From: Parasponia andersonii
Taxonomy: Eukaryota > Streptophyta > Magnoliopsida > Rosales > Cannabaceae
DNA length: 64,000 nt
Assembly: GCA_002914805.1 (NCBI GenBank)
Contig: JXTB01000020.1
Span: 239,669 to 303,668, forward strand
Direction: 5' to 3'
Below, piece after piece: positions 22,346 through 32,858 of this stretch. The notes beneath the pieces are model-generated. The model saw only the letters and a list, made by a program, of their open reading frames with translations, was not told the DNA's origin and searched no databases. Both the position numbers and the translations under genes were made by a program. Position 1 is the first letter of the stretch. Each line of letters begins with the position of its first letter.

Positions 22346-24751
22346 TCTACTGAAAACAAATAAACATTCCATATATAAGCAAACATCATTAGCATGTTTC
22401 GAATAATTAACTTAATGTATTAAATATACAATATACAGGTAAAGTATCCCTAAGACTATCACTTATATTCATGGTAATTTGACCTACCACTAATTACAAG
22501 CCTCCTACGAGGGGGTCATGCAATCAACAAGTCAAACTGAAATAATTTCAATTAGTAAATAGACAAATAACTCTTATCCTATATTTCTAACTACTATTCT
22601 CTTTGGTCCTCTAATCAACTAATAAGAACTCCTACGGGAGGATATTAATGTTTCGAGTTAAGTATTTAACCATTATTTTGGTAACTAAGCTTTCTAATCT
22701 CCTATGAGCAATCAGCCTTATATAGTCTACATAGTACCTTATCCTATAGGAGCTCAGAAAGAGTATGAGCCAAGGCTCATTTTAATACATAACGAACCAA
22801 CAATGGAGACCATAAGTATTACATAGCTATTCCTACTCAATATTTTATAATTAGAGATTTATAGATTTTATCCAGCTATTTAACTAGCTTAGTAACCTAA
22901 AATTAAGTATGTAAGCATGTTCATCTTTGCATGAGAATAGTCCTAATTTTCTATATGACATGTTACTAAAACTCATGTAACAATACTTAATTATATGGCA
23001 TACATGCGACACTGTCCTAATAATACCATAATAGTAAGTAGATAATTAATTAATTATTAATGATTTATTAATTTTTAGTAATTAAGTATTATTTAACATT
23101 TAAATAATTTTAACTGATAAGATAATGTTTAACATTTGAATATAGAAAATAATATTTAAAATTAAAATTAGAAACAATTTTCATAAAATCTGATGAGTTT
23201 AAATAAAAGATATAACTAACTAAATCTCCTTAAATATCTCAAATTTAAATTTCAACTTTTGAAATCTTAATTTGAATTTAACTTTCTTAAATATCTCCCA
23301 TTATCTTATCTGTCAGATCTGAATTCAAAATTCAAATCAATATCTAATCTCATTAATATCTACCAATCATCAATTCAAATTTGAAAATTTGAAAAAATAT
23401 TCTAATTTAAATTTAAATTTCAAATCTTCAAAAAATTTGAAATTTAAAAGATAGAAGATTTTATAGATAAAATCTCATATAATATCTCTAATTTGAATTA
23501 AAAAAATTTAAAATTCAAAATGGATAACTAACTATCACATAAATAATTTTTCAAAATATCTATTCAAAATTTGAATCTAAAAATAAAAGATATTATCTCA
23601 TTATATCTAATTTTCAAAATTTTCATTTTAAAATATCTCTAATTATTCAAATAATAATTAAGATATTATGAATATCGACTATATCCATAATTCATATTAA
23701 AATATCCTATCAATTAAAATTTCAGAAATTCAAATTTAATAAGGATTTAAAATTTTAATTTTAATTTATCAGTTTTCATGAAACTATGGATAAATTACAT
23801 TAATTTTAAAATAAAAATATTTAAAATTATGGCCGAAAATTCGAAACGTGTCGGGACAAGTTGACGGAGGGAACAGGAGGCCAGTATGTGAATGTTAGTC
23901 TCAGAATGTTATGAGGCCACACTCGCGATAACTTCCAGGTGCCAACGGGCTCGCATAATGCAACGTGGCCTCGATCGGGACAACTCTCGAGCGACAACAG
24001 GCTTGTGTAGCTTTTGCACGACAAATGCACAAGGTGGCTCCCCGAGCTGCTAGGGCACGAGAAGTAGGGCCGTTGTGCAGGAGGCTGCCTACTGGCCATG
24101 TGCGGATCATATTCGCGCGCTCAGTAGGGCCATGCCTGCACGGGATGAACCTACACGGCTTGGTTGACATTGCCGCTCACAGGCCATGCAAGGATCACAT
24201 CCGTGCGGCTTGCGGGGCCATGCTCATACTGCATGAGATGAACTCGGGCAGCCTGTATAGGGAAAACCCCTGCAGGCTATGTAGGGATCACATCCATGCA
24301 GCCAAGGCACCTTACCCGCATAGCCATGCGCGGAGATGTGCCCATGCAGCCCACGCGCAAGTCACACCCATGTGTAACTTTCGCCTACTAGCTGTGCATC
24401 ACTCAGTCGTTTCCTTATTTTTTTAAATTGAAAAACAGTTTTCATAAAAACTTAAAAAAAAAATTTAAAGATTAAAACATTTCTATGTATAGTTTTATCA
24501 AGAACATAAAACATGAACACATAGAAATCAAGAATATGCCAGAAATGAAAATAAAAACAAACATGATCTTCACCTCATAGTAATATCTAATAAAATAATC
24601 ATTCAAACTCATTGAATCTATTGACTATCATATAAACTAAAGCATATTCTTAATATGAACAAGACCAAACATAATCAAACTTTCCCAAAACCAAAAATAT
24701 TAATCAACAAGTGAATATATCGGAGTAAAATATGCTCGATTAATAATAAAA
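22346..24751 (-). other. Copia B untranslated leader
   Basis: This 2.4-kb stretch between primer site and gag has no conserved coding region. It has three parts that recur in the same order in copia C: a segment with short hairpins such as CTCCTACGGGAG (22500-22760), a very AT-rich part built from AATTTGAAATTT-like words (23030-23820), and a sharply GC-rich tandem-repeat block (23825-24420). Confidence 0.7.
23825..24420. repeat. GC-rich tandem-repeat block in copia B leader
   Basis: The base composition switches abruptly from AT-rich to GC-rich and back. Related units contain CCATGTGCGGATCA (about 24096), CCATGCAAGGATCACATCCG (about 24183) and CTATGTAGGGATCACATCC (about 24277), at a spacing near 90 bases. 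The same block is at 53175-53670 in copia C, so it belongs to the element. The long overlapping ORFs here (for example 23965-24426) follow from the GC content and are not claimed as genes. Confidence 0.75.
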
Positions 24752-24767
24752 CCATGCTCTAGTACCA
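24752..24767 (-). other. Copia B primer-binding site
   Basis: The minus strand reads TGGTACTAGAGCATGG, close to the tRNA-iMet complement TGGTATCAGAGC, a few bases inside the 5' LTR. Confidence 0.75.
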
Positions 24768-24769
24768 AT

Positions 24770-26389
24770 TGCTAGTATTCATTGGAATAAAATTCCAGAA
24801 AACATTTTTACAAAAGCATTTTCAAGAATAGCATAGTTTTGTAAAATCTAGAATAGCAGTGAAATTGGTTGTTTTAAAATTTTCTTTTACAGAATATTTC
24901 AAATCATTATCTAACATAAATTAACTTGTAATCTAGATAAGAACAATATCCATATTCGCTCCACAACTTATACATCTTCTTGTCTATTCTTGAAAGTCGT
25001 TTGATTGATTCGGTGGGTAGTTACCTTCTTGATTCCTAACAAAGAGATCCGCAGACAAATAAGAAGACAATCTCCTTGAACCAATTTCTCCAGGATGGCC
25101 GAAATACCAAGAATAGTGAACTCTAAGAGCTGGCCATTTTTCTTTACTCTTACTCTCTCTATGTTATATGTTGAACATTCTCCTCTCAGGGGTGTTTCAT
25201 GTGTAACTCTTGTAACTGTCAGCTAGAGAATTTTTCTCTTAATTATAGAGGGATTAGTAAATCCTATTGGGCTTATTAGACTTGTTAGGCTCAGCTGGTC
25301 ATCAAATAACTATTGAGTTTTAATTTGAGCTAGACAGGAGATCAGATAGATCCATAAAGCCCAAGCTCCAATGGACCATATACCTATAACTTGTCTATTA
25401 ATATTGGGGTACGCCACTATGAGCCCAATATTGAGCTCTTAGACTAAACGTCATTTATTTTCTGTGAAGCTTATTGTCAAATAATTAGTTTGATCCATTT
25501 AGTATATACTATACTTGTAGATGTACCTCTAATACAATGTCGTACTAGTAGGGTGAAATTACTGTATTACCCGTCTAGTACATATTTATATTTGAGTTGC
25601 CATTCTTCATTTAATGGATAATAGTTGACTACAATGTTTATATCTACTTATACCAATACAGTCAAATTCACATAATAAATATCAGGATCCTGGTTTATAT
25701 TATTTAAGTACTTGAAAAATTCAAAATGATATTATATACATGGTGTCCGTCATGAAAAATGTTCTATACATTTCATATGCCTTATCTTCCAAGATATTGG
25801 AGTTCGAACCATAAATCAGAACTAGTCTTTTAGTAATTCAAAAAGACAAAACATATGAAAATAAGTTCGTTAATCACTAGGATTAAAGCTTTCTATAATA
25901 GTGCTAGATTAATGAAATTAGAAATTTGAGTTACGGCACATAACCTTAAATTCTAATTCACTCGATCTTATTCGATGCTGTATAACTTTCTTATAACACA
26001 CTAATCTTTCTATTTGAAGACTTACTTCGATAATTAGAGACTTTATTAATCAAATAGATAATACTATATTCTATGGCATAATAAAGTATTCCATCTTGAA
26101 TATGCAGAATGCGAACAATTTAATTTAAACATAATGAAATAAAGAATATAATATCTCCCATATATGAATTCATTAAAAGAATAACTCTTTATTACTCATT
26201 ACATGTCTCAGAATCTTTTGGATATTTATATAAGATAAACATACACATCACATGTACATCAATGGGACATAAATTAAACAAAAATTCATAACATGGAATT
26301 TATTAACAATAAATGGATAACAAATAATCTAATAAATATTATTTATAATATCAAAATAATAAACTATTTTATAGGACATTATTTTAACA
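24770..26389 (-). mobile_element. Copia B, 5' LTR
   Basis: The plus strand reads TGCTAGTATTC...ATTTTAACA and matches 16833-18385 over nearly its whole length. It is 1620 bases, versus 1553 for the 3' LTR, with a segment around 25270-25400 that the 3' copy lacks. Copia B is therefore complete from LTR to LTR (about 9.6 kb), inserted in the RNase H region of copia A. Confidence 0.85.
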
Positions 26390-26510
26390 CATATCGGTAC
26401 TAACTCTGTGTTGGCAGATCCGCTTACCTAAAGTCTAACGCATAAGGTGTTTCATGAGTACACTGCTCATATAGGTGTTGTACAATTTAAAGATGTTCAG
26501 AATTAATTAA
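26390..26510 (+). pseudogene. Copia A RNase H, C-terminal segment
   Basis: Right after copia B the frame of copia A resumes: HIGTNSVLADPLT, a TAA, then SLTHKVFHEYTAHIGV. This is the C-terminal end of copia RNase H ('h..t..mvADpLTKgl....F.eh...mGl'). With 13341-13723 and 16636-16832 it shows one domain cut twice by later insertions. Confidence 0.85.
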
Positions 26511-26970
26511 AGTTAGATTTTACGTATTATTTTTTGTGATAGACATATTTGTTATTTAATATCAATAAAGCGATGGTTTTCTTTTATACTCTGAATTTTT
26601 TATTTCATTTTATTTCTATATGCTATTTTGTATCAAGTTGCAGTTTAGCACAAAGTGAAAGATTAAGGCTGATTCATTGGAATCATAAAGTAGGACCAGA
26701 TAGAAATAGGCACATAAAATCACTTTTCATGTAACTTTGATGCCACACATCTATACTTGATCTCATTATTATGTGTATTTATTTGGTAATTATTGATGGG
26801 TTCAGTTGCCTATCTAAGTGCAACAAAGGCTGCTTTAATTTCAAATTGATATATAAGATGGTCTAGATTGTTATAACGAGTAATTTTTTAATAGACAATA
26901 ATAAAGTGTGCACTTAAGTTTCATTATATAATTATTTTCAGAAAACCCATGTAGCCCAAGTGGTCAATTA
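26511..26970 (+). other. Copia A 3' untranslated region
   Basis: No conserved coding is seen between the RNase H end and the 3' LTR. The 61-residue ORF at 26549-26734 has a hydrophobic start but no family resemblance. A degenerate polypurine-like AAGTGGTCAA precedes 26971. Confidence 0.5.
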
Positions 26971-27629
26971 TTTGGTTATATATATGTAGGGTACCAATTC
27001 AGTAGGTCTTTTTTTTTTTAAAAACCTATGTATAAATTTCAATTTGGCCAATAAAAATTTATCATGCATATTTTTTTATAATAAGAAGTAAAAGAGAGAA
27101 ATAGTATTAATAATGCACTTCCTTTTATACACCTTATTATAGCCGTTAGATCACTATTAGATGATGATCTAATAACTAAAAAAAATACCTATACATAGAT
27201 AAAAAAAATACTTATTAGATTGGCAACTATATATATATATATACATATATATCTATCTTAATATAGGCTTACACATTTTCTATAGCAATTATATATATTA
27301 GGGTTGTCTAATAAGTAGGGCCATTAAGTGATCTAATTATGGGCTCAGGAAAAACTAATTAGTATGGGTTGTGTAAAGTGTAGTTACCTAATACTGATCT
27401 AATAAGGATTGATGTGGTCTCTATTGGCTACCGGTACATATAGATATAACTATTAGGATTTTGGTCCCCTAGCCAAATAGAACGTATGCTCTTTTCCTTT
27501 GTCTTTATCAATAAAGAGAGTTCCTATTGAGCATACATAAATTATTTTGACTATGAAAGACTTTCTATCCTCAAGCTCTTAATAATTCATTGCTTCCGCT
27601 TACATGATCGCATCCTTTGCTCGCGGACT
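26971..27629 (+). mobile_element. Copia A, 3' LTR (modified)
   Basis: The start TTTGGTTATATATATG resembles the 5' LTR start, then about 250 bases without a match intervene, and from about 27240 the match to 8400-8770 is continuous (AATATAGGCTTACACATTTT, then ACTATTAGGATTTTGGTCCC). Similarity ends at CCTTTGCT (27622); the last 130 bases of the 5' LTR have no counterpart, so this copy is truncated or interrupted there. Confidence 0.65.
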
Positions 27630-28375
27630 AAGACGGCCCAAACCGTTAACTAGGATGAGCTAGACCATAATAGCCAATCGTGGGCCAACCTATTCTAGCT
27701 CACCATAGGTCAACCCATTCTAGTTTAAAAAACAAAAAAAAAAAAAGAAATATCTTGTTTAACTTTAAAGTTATTTTTATGAAATCCTAAATAATTTACA
27801 TACAATTACAAATTAATTTAAGTGTTAATTAATATAATAATAATAAAATATTTACTAATATTAGAAAAACTAATATGGATAGAACTAAATAATTCAGTAA
27901 ACTATTAACAAAAATGTTCTTTATGGTTGCCTCATTAAAAATCTTACAAGTAAAACTCAGTAGGACAATACAAAGCCCTAGTTTAGTAAGAAAAAATAAT
28001 ATAAAATAATTAAGATTATATAGAACAGAAAAAAATACAAAAATAAAAGAATGAAAAAATTTTAAACTAAAATATAATGGGCCAAAATGGGTCTGCCTGC
28101 GATGGGCTAGAATGGGTCGTCCCTCCTTGAGCCGTCATGGGTTGGCCTATCCTGGCACAGACTCATCCCATCCAATGAACTTTTGTGGTCCAAGCTGGCC
28201 CGTGGATGACAATATCATGACCTAGCCAAGCCCACAACTAGTAGACAGGCCAGATCAGCCTATTTACAATATCAGGATGGGCTAGCCCATCCCACCACTG
28301 TAGCAGTATGGGCCTGGGCCGATCTATAGATTGCGGCCTAAAGTTACATCTCTAGTGGCTACCAATCAGGCTATA
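27630..28375. mobile_element. hAT-like non-autonomous element (tentative)
   Basis: Two GC-richer ends rich in GGGCTAG, TGGGTC and GGCCCA words (27630-27730 and 28080-28375) surround an AT-rich core. The right end, on the minus strand, reads TAGAGATGTAACTTTAGGCC, like the ends of plant hAT elements that carry sub-terminal GGCCC repeats. No clear 8-bp target duplication and no transposase were found. It begins where the copia A 3' LTR stops, so it may have inserted there. Confidence 0.35.
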
Positions 28376-29223
28376 CCTGTGACCACTAAGTTGTTTCTTT
28401 TTTAGTTTGTCTAGTTATTAGTAATAATAATGTCTAATATAAAATATAAAAAACTAATCTATCTAAAAATTAAACTCTTTTTTTACAAACATTAGTAACA
28501 AAGATGAAAGTACAAACAAAAATTTGTTGTTGAAAATAACTACTCTATAAAATAATATACATTATCTTAATTCCAGTATAATGATCAATTAATATTTTGT
28601 GTATCAAAAATCTAGGAAAATAAATTTTGAAATAAAGACCCCTTAACAAATTTTGCCTAAGGCCCCCATTTGTGTTACGATACTTGTAGAACCTTTTCCT
28701 CACGAATGTCCATATATATCTTCATTTGCTTTCGGCCCAAAGTCCCCCTTGTCTTCCCTTTTCTATTGATAGTCCACATTTTATTTATTAAAATCTAGTA
28801 TGATTGTCTTTAACGAAATAATAATTTAACCAAATGGATAGCCATGAACCAGACACCAATCTTGAAACTAGCAACTAAATAGGTTACTATTGACAAAATT
28901 GTTAACTGATCATTATATCTGTTACTACTCTAATTGGTCACCATAGTAACAAGTAATTAGAATAGTTTTGTATAGAGTTTTGTAATAAGATTAGTAACTA
29001 GTAACTGTAGTAGTTACTAATAGCCACTAGTCTATTAGAAACTAGTAACCAAATTGTTGATTACGTACAAAAATTAGATACTTTCAAAACTATTAATTAT
29101 ATTGATAATTAGTAACTAATAACAATTTATCATATTAGTAACAAGTATTTAGATTCTTGATGGTTATAAAATTGGTTACTTAAGGGTAAAAAAAGAAACT
29201 AGTAACCAAATTTAATAAAGATA
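28376..29223. other. AT-rich stretch with repeated TAACTAGTAAC words
   Basis: No gene is seen. From about 28870 to 29215 the words GTAAC, TTACT and ACTAGTAACCAAAT recur many times on both strands, giving a loosely repetitive, hairpin-prone block that could be a decayed small DNA transposon or expanded simple sequence. Confidence 0.4.
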
Positions 29224-29322
29224 GCTCTTTCTATTCTACGAGATAGGGAAAAAGACAAAAGAAAAAAAGTGGCTCTTTCTGTCCTACGAGGTAGGGAAAA
29301 AGAAGACAAAAGAAAAAAAGTG
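29224..29322. repeat. Tandem duplication of about 48-51 bp
   Basis: GCTCTTTCTATTCTACGAGA (29224) and GCTCTTTCTGTCCTACGAGG (29272) begin two adjacent units that both run into AGGGAAAAAG and GAAAAAAAGTG. Confidence 0.85.
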
Positions 29323-29339
29323 TTAGTGTCATGTTAGTG

Positions 29340-29640
29340 TTTTTTTAAGAAAGGAAAGAACTGAAATTAGGAAGAAAAATAATAAACATGAAAAAAAAAT
29401 GAATTAATTTCAAAAAATGAATATAAATGAGATAGAGAGAGGAAATATTAAGGTTCGGTGAGGAAAAAAAATAAAGAAGGGATAAAGAATTTGGGGGAAA
29501 AAAAAGAAAATAAACCAAAGAAATCAAAGGGAAAAAACATTAAAAAAAGAAAAAATAAATAACAAAAGGGAAAAAGAATTAGAGATTGGGTAAACGAATC
29601 TAAAATAATAATAAAAAAAGAGAATAATAATAATGAAAAA
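29340..29640. repeat. Purine-rich strand-asymmetric stretch
   Basis: Over about 300 bases the plus strand is dominated by A and G with few pyrimidines (runs such as GGGGGAAAAAAAAG). No reading frame is supported; the 60-residue minus-strand ORF is a Phe/Leu/Ser low-complexity product of the composition. Confidence 0.6.
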
Positions 29641-29838
29641 TTAGTCCACTGGTTTGGACCCTGATACCGAAGGACAAAATAGATACACTAAACCACTTTG
29701 TTGCTATCTTCTGGATTCATGTTGCTATTCTTTTTAAATAAAGATTTTAAAAAAATGCGAAAACCAATTATTAGCCCATACCGTATGTGTGTTTTTTTTC
29801 CGGTTTTTTAGAGGTAAAAGCTATAAAACTCATTTCCT

Positions 29839-30352
29839 TTTTTTAATGAAAATTTAATCATGATACTTATTACGTCTTTTTAGTATCCTTAAATGTTTAG
29901 TGTAGTTTTTTAGAAATCATGACTTATGTTATGTCTTTCTAATGCCCTAGTTTTAATGTCATTTTTTCTTTGTCTGGAATGAGAATAATTCAAATTTAAC
30001 TCTTCATATTTGAAATAAAAAAAATTCAAATATGACAAAACTTAGGTAACAAAATGAAACGATTGGTCTAAAAAAATTGAAGTAATTCCTCTTATTATAT
30101 GAATGGTGACCATAACATTTATTATGAATTTGAATGCTTAAAATTCAAATCTTAATATATATCATTACTTGGAATAAAAAATTAACTTTATATTAGAAAT
30201 ATGAAAAGTTTTCTCTTATTAAATAAAAATTTAAACATGATAATTATCAGATCTTTATAATTGCCCAGCTCGTTTAGCGTGATATTTGAGAACTCATGAC
30301 AATTTTTAGGTCCTTTAAATGGCCCTAGTTTTAATGTAATTTTTACGGAGAT
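29839..30352. repeat. Pair of diverged direct repeats, about 140 bp each
   Basis: 29839-29975 and 30210-30352 share the same order of motifs: a T-rich start, AAATTTAATCATGATA versus AAATTTAAACATGATA, a TTTAGTGT/TTTAGCGT word, CATGAC, and CCCTAGTTTTAATGT followed by ATTTTT. The spacing is about 370 bases. No coding is seen. Confidence 0.55.
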
Positions 30353-30497
30353 GTCTATAAAAAAAAAAAAGACCAAAAGAAAATCTTAATATCTATTATT
30401 TTTAATATTCTTTATTGAAAACTTTTCACTATTTAAGTGTAGCATGTTTAAATTTTTTTTTATCCTCATTTTAAGCCTGATATTATCTTCTATCAAT

Positions 30498-30842
30498 ATG
30501 ATTTTGATTAGTATATCTGATTCTGAAAATAAATCTACTTGTGGAGTTTCTAATTATGCGAAAAGAAAATTGGAAAAAGATTTCAACGAGGCCAATTCAC
30601 CAGCCAAATAAGTTAAGATCAAAGAAGAAGAAATGACATTATTTGAGAATCTTCAATCTCACGCGGTAACCACTTCTCAACTTCGGGAAGATCTTGAGAA
30701 GAAATTCAAAAATTTAATGAGTATGAGAAAGAAAACAAAAACGATGACATATCTAAAGTTTGTTTTGATGAGATTGTCAAAGTGTAGGGTAATCAACAAG
30801 CTTGAGGAAAATATAGTTAAGTTGTTGAAGATGATTAACTAA
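30498..30842 (+). pseudogene. Unidentified ORF remnant, possibly RPA-like C-terminal exon
   Basis: From ATG at 30498 the frame reads through one TAA (about 30609) to the stop at 30842. The first part contains STCGVSNYAKRKLEKDFNEA and then, after the stop, VKIKEEE, a composition like the C-terminal tail of plant RPA70-type and Helitron-associated replication protein A proteins. The following part (FENLQSHAVTTSQLREDLEK) is charged and could be helical. The family call is weak; the only safe statements are that the frame is nearly open for about 115 codons and that one stop interrupts it. Confidence 0.25.
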
Positions 30843-30960
30843 TTTCTTTATTTCCCTTGATGGTAATTTTCTATTCTTTTTATTTTTCTTGTTGAGGAAA
30901 ATATAATTAAGTCGTTGAAAATAATCAACTAATTTTGTTATTTCCCTTGATGACAATTTC
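30808..30960. repeat. Tandem duplication of about 80 bp
   Basis: GAGGAAAATATAGTTAAGTT (about 30812) recurs as GAGGAAAATATAATTAAGTC (about 30893), each followed by TTGAA, ATCAACTAATTT-like sequence and ATTTCCCTTGATG. The second copy lies just after the stop of the ORF remnant and repeats its last codons. Confidence 0.8.
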
Positions 30961-31980
30961 TTCTTTTCTTCTTCGTAATATTTCTCTCATAATACAAAAA
31001 TTTCAAGATTTTTTTAATTATTTTTTTATTTTTAGAGAGTCTTCTCTTAAAAAATTTGTTCTGAGAAAAAGGAAAAAAAAAAAAAAAAAGAGAGATCAAG
31101 AGTAAGAGTAAGTCCAATGAAGTTAATCAAAAGAAAGCTAGCCTCCAATATGCTACCAGTTGCGGTTCCCACTTTTCTTTTCTGGGATTTTAACCGTGAT
31201 ATTGACCGAGTTTATAATGCTTTATAATAAAAATTTGAATTCATAACTTCAAAGAAAAGGAATAAGATAGGGATTGAGCTTATACTTCACATGTAGTAAT
31301 CAAAAAATTTTTATTCTTCCATTCCACATTAGGTTAAACTCAAGTATTTTCATTTACAAAATGGGAGATTCTATCCCTAATTAAAAATTTGACATTAGAA
31401 GTGGCTAATAAGTGTGTGACCAGAATGAAATAGATAGTTAAGTATTGATAAGAAGAAAACTCTAATCTTTAAGTTTTAGTTTTATTGTAAAACTATCCAT
31501 GGATACCTTGGATTTGAAATCAAATTAATCTTTATGTTTTACAGTTTAGTCTTCTTCCATTACACTTGGAAAGTGGCCTTTAAGCTATTTCTTATCATGA
31601 AGAAAATGGAAATAAAGTATAAGGCATAGCGGCTGCAAAGAATAATTGAAGCATTAATGCTGTCTACATTTTTCTTTTTAATGTAGTACTTGCTTCAAGC
31701 TACTTTAATCATCAAGAAAAAGCTAGTCACATAATTTTAACTTTAAAAAGTGGCATTGGCTCTTTGGTCAAATAATCGGAACTATAATTTAAGGCATTGT
31801 TTGTAACTATTATTTAAGACAACGTTCACAAAATCGGTAATAGACCGTTTAGGGAAGGATATAAAGTAATTGCGTTTCTATCCTCTCTATTCATGTGTTT
31901 GTTTATGCAATTACGAAAATAATTTATGAACCAACATAATTACTAATTCTGGGAGAAGAAAACACAATGTAGTAGTTGAC
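30961..31980. other. Non-coding AT-rich stretch
   Basis: No gene, repeat family or splice-supported exon is recognised. An A-run of about 18 bases lies near 31072-31088. Confidence 0.45.
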
Positions 31981-32147
31981 TGATTTCATTTTTCATCTAA
32001 TTTTTTTTTAAAGGAATTTTTCATCTATTTCAAATAATTACGAGATGATTTTTATAAAATGCTGATTTCATTTTTCATCTAATCTGTTTTTATTTTTTTT
32101 AGGAATTTTACATCTATTTCAAATAATTATGAGATGATTTTTATTAA
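31981..32147. repeat. Tandem duplication, 82-bp period
   Basis: TGATTTCATTTTTCATCTAA starts at 31981 and again at 32063; both units continue into AGGAATTTT, CATCTATTTCAAATAATTA and GAGATGATTTTTAT. Confidence 0.85.
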
Positions 32148-32584
32148 GTGTATATTCTTATTCCTAAATTACTAATCGATATGTAAGCACTAGAAATAGA
32201 ATCAAGTTGATTCTAAATCCACCATATAATTTATATACAGAATCATTGATTCATAGTCACTTTCCCTTTCCCATTCTCTTTAGTTTCGGAATGGTAAAGA
32301 TGCTCAAGTAGTAGAAACTGCTCAATCAACATTTTAAGGGAAATATCATCGCAGCAACATTAGAAGACTTTTGAAATGCGTATTTCAATATGTACACATT
32401 GGAATCTTTCTTCTTAGAACCAGGAAAGTTAAAAGGGAAAATTAAAGAAGCTGCCAAAAATCCTCAAGAAGAAAATATATAATGAAGAGTAAACTTTGTA
32501 CACATACAAGTGAACATGGTTGTACGGGTAAAAACTTCGTTAATTACGTGAATCAGATAGTGACATGATTATCTCCCATTTAAA

Positions 32585-32776
32585 TCATCCATGCAACCAT
32601 TTTCCATCCCACCAGTTCCAATTCAAGCTACGCACCAGCGTTTTACCATAGTTGATGCCTGACATTGTAGGATTAAAAGTCCAACCACATATTGCAAAAT
32701 TAATTAAAAAGTCAACTAGAGGGTCTAAAAAAATAAATAAAGATATAACGACACAAAGATATGGTTTGGCATCCAA
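32585..32776 (-). pseudogene. Unidentified possible terminal exon
   Basis: On the minus strand a T-rich tract ending TTTTTTAG (about 32724) looks like a splice acceptor. It is followed by an open frame of about 45 codons ending in TGA near 32585: PLVDFLINFAICGWTFNPTM, later GINYGKTLVRSLNWNWWDGK. The tryptophan-rich, non-repetitive composition is unlike the surrounding junk, so it may be a 3' exon of a decayed host gene. I do not recognise the family, and no partner exons were found. Confidence 0.25.
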
Positions 32777-32858
32777 GGTTCAGAATTTATTCCCAAAAAA
32801 TAATATAAATTCTGCATCATCTGTTCAGGGGGAATTGAAACAAACTTATAAGTATAAC

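Noticed and set aside
23965-24426. 153-codon plus-strand ORF and overlapping ORFs in the GC-rich block
   Set aside because: Open frames occur in several phases because the block is GC-rich and repetitive; the translation is not conserved at 53349-53684.
26549-26734. Small ORF with a hydrophobic, signal-like start
   Set aside because: It lies in the copia A 3' untranslated region and has no family resemblance or gene context.
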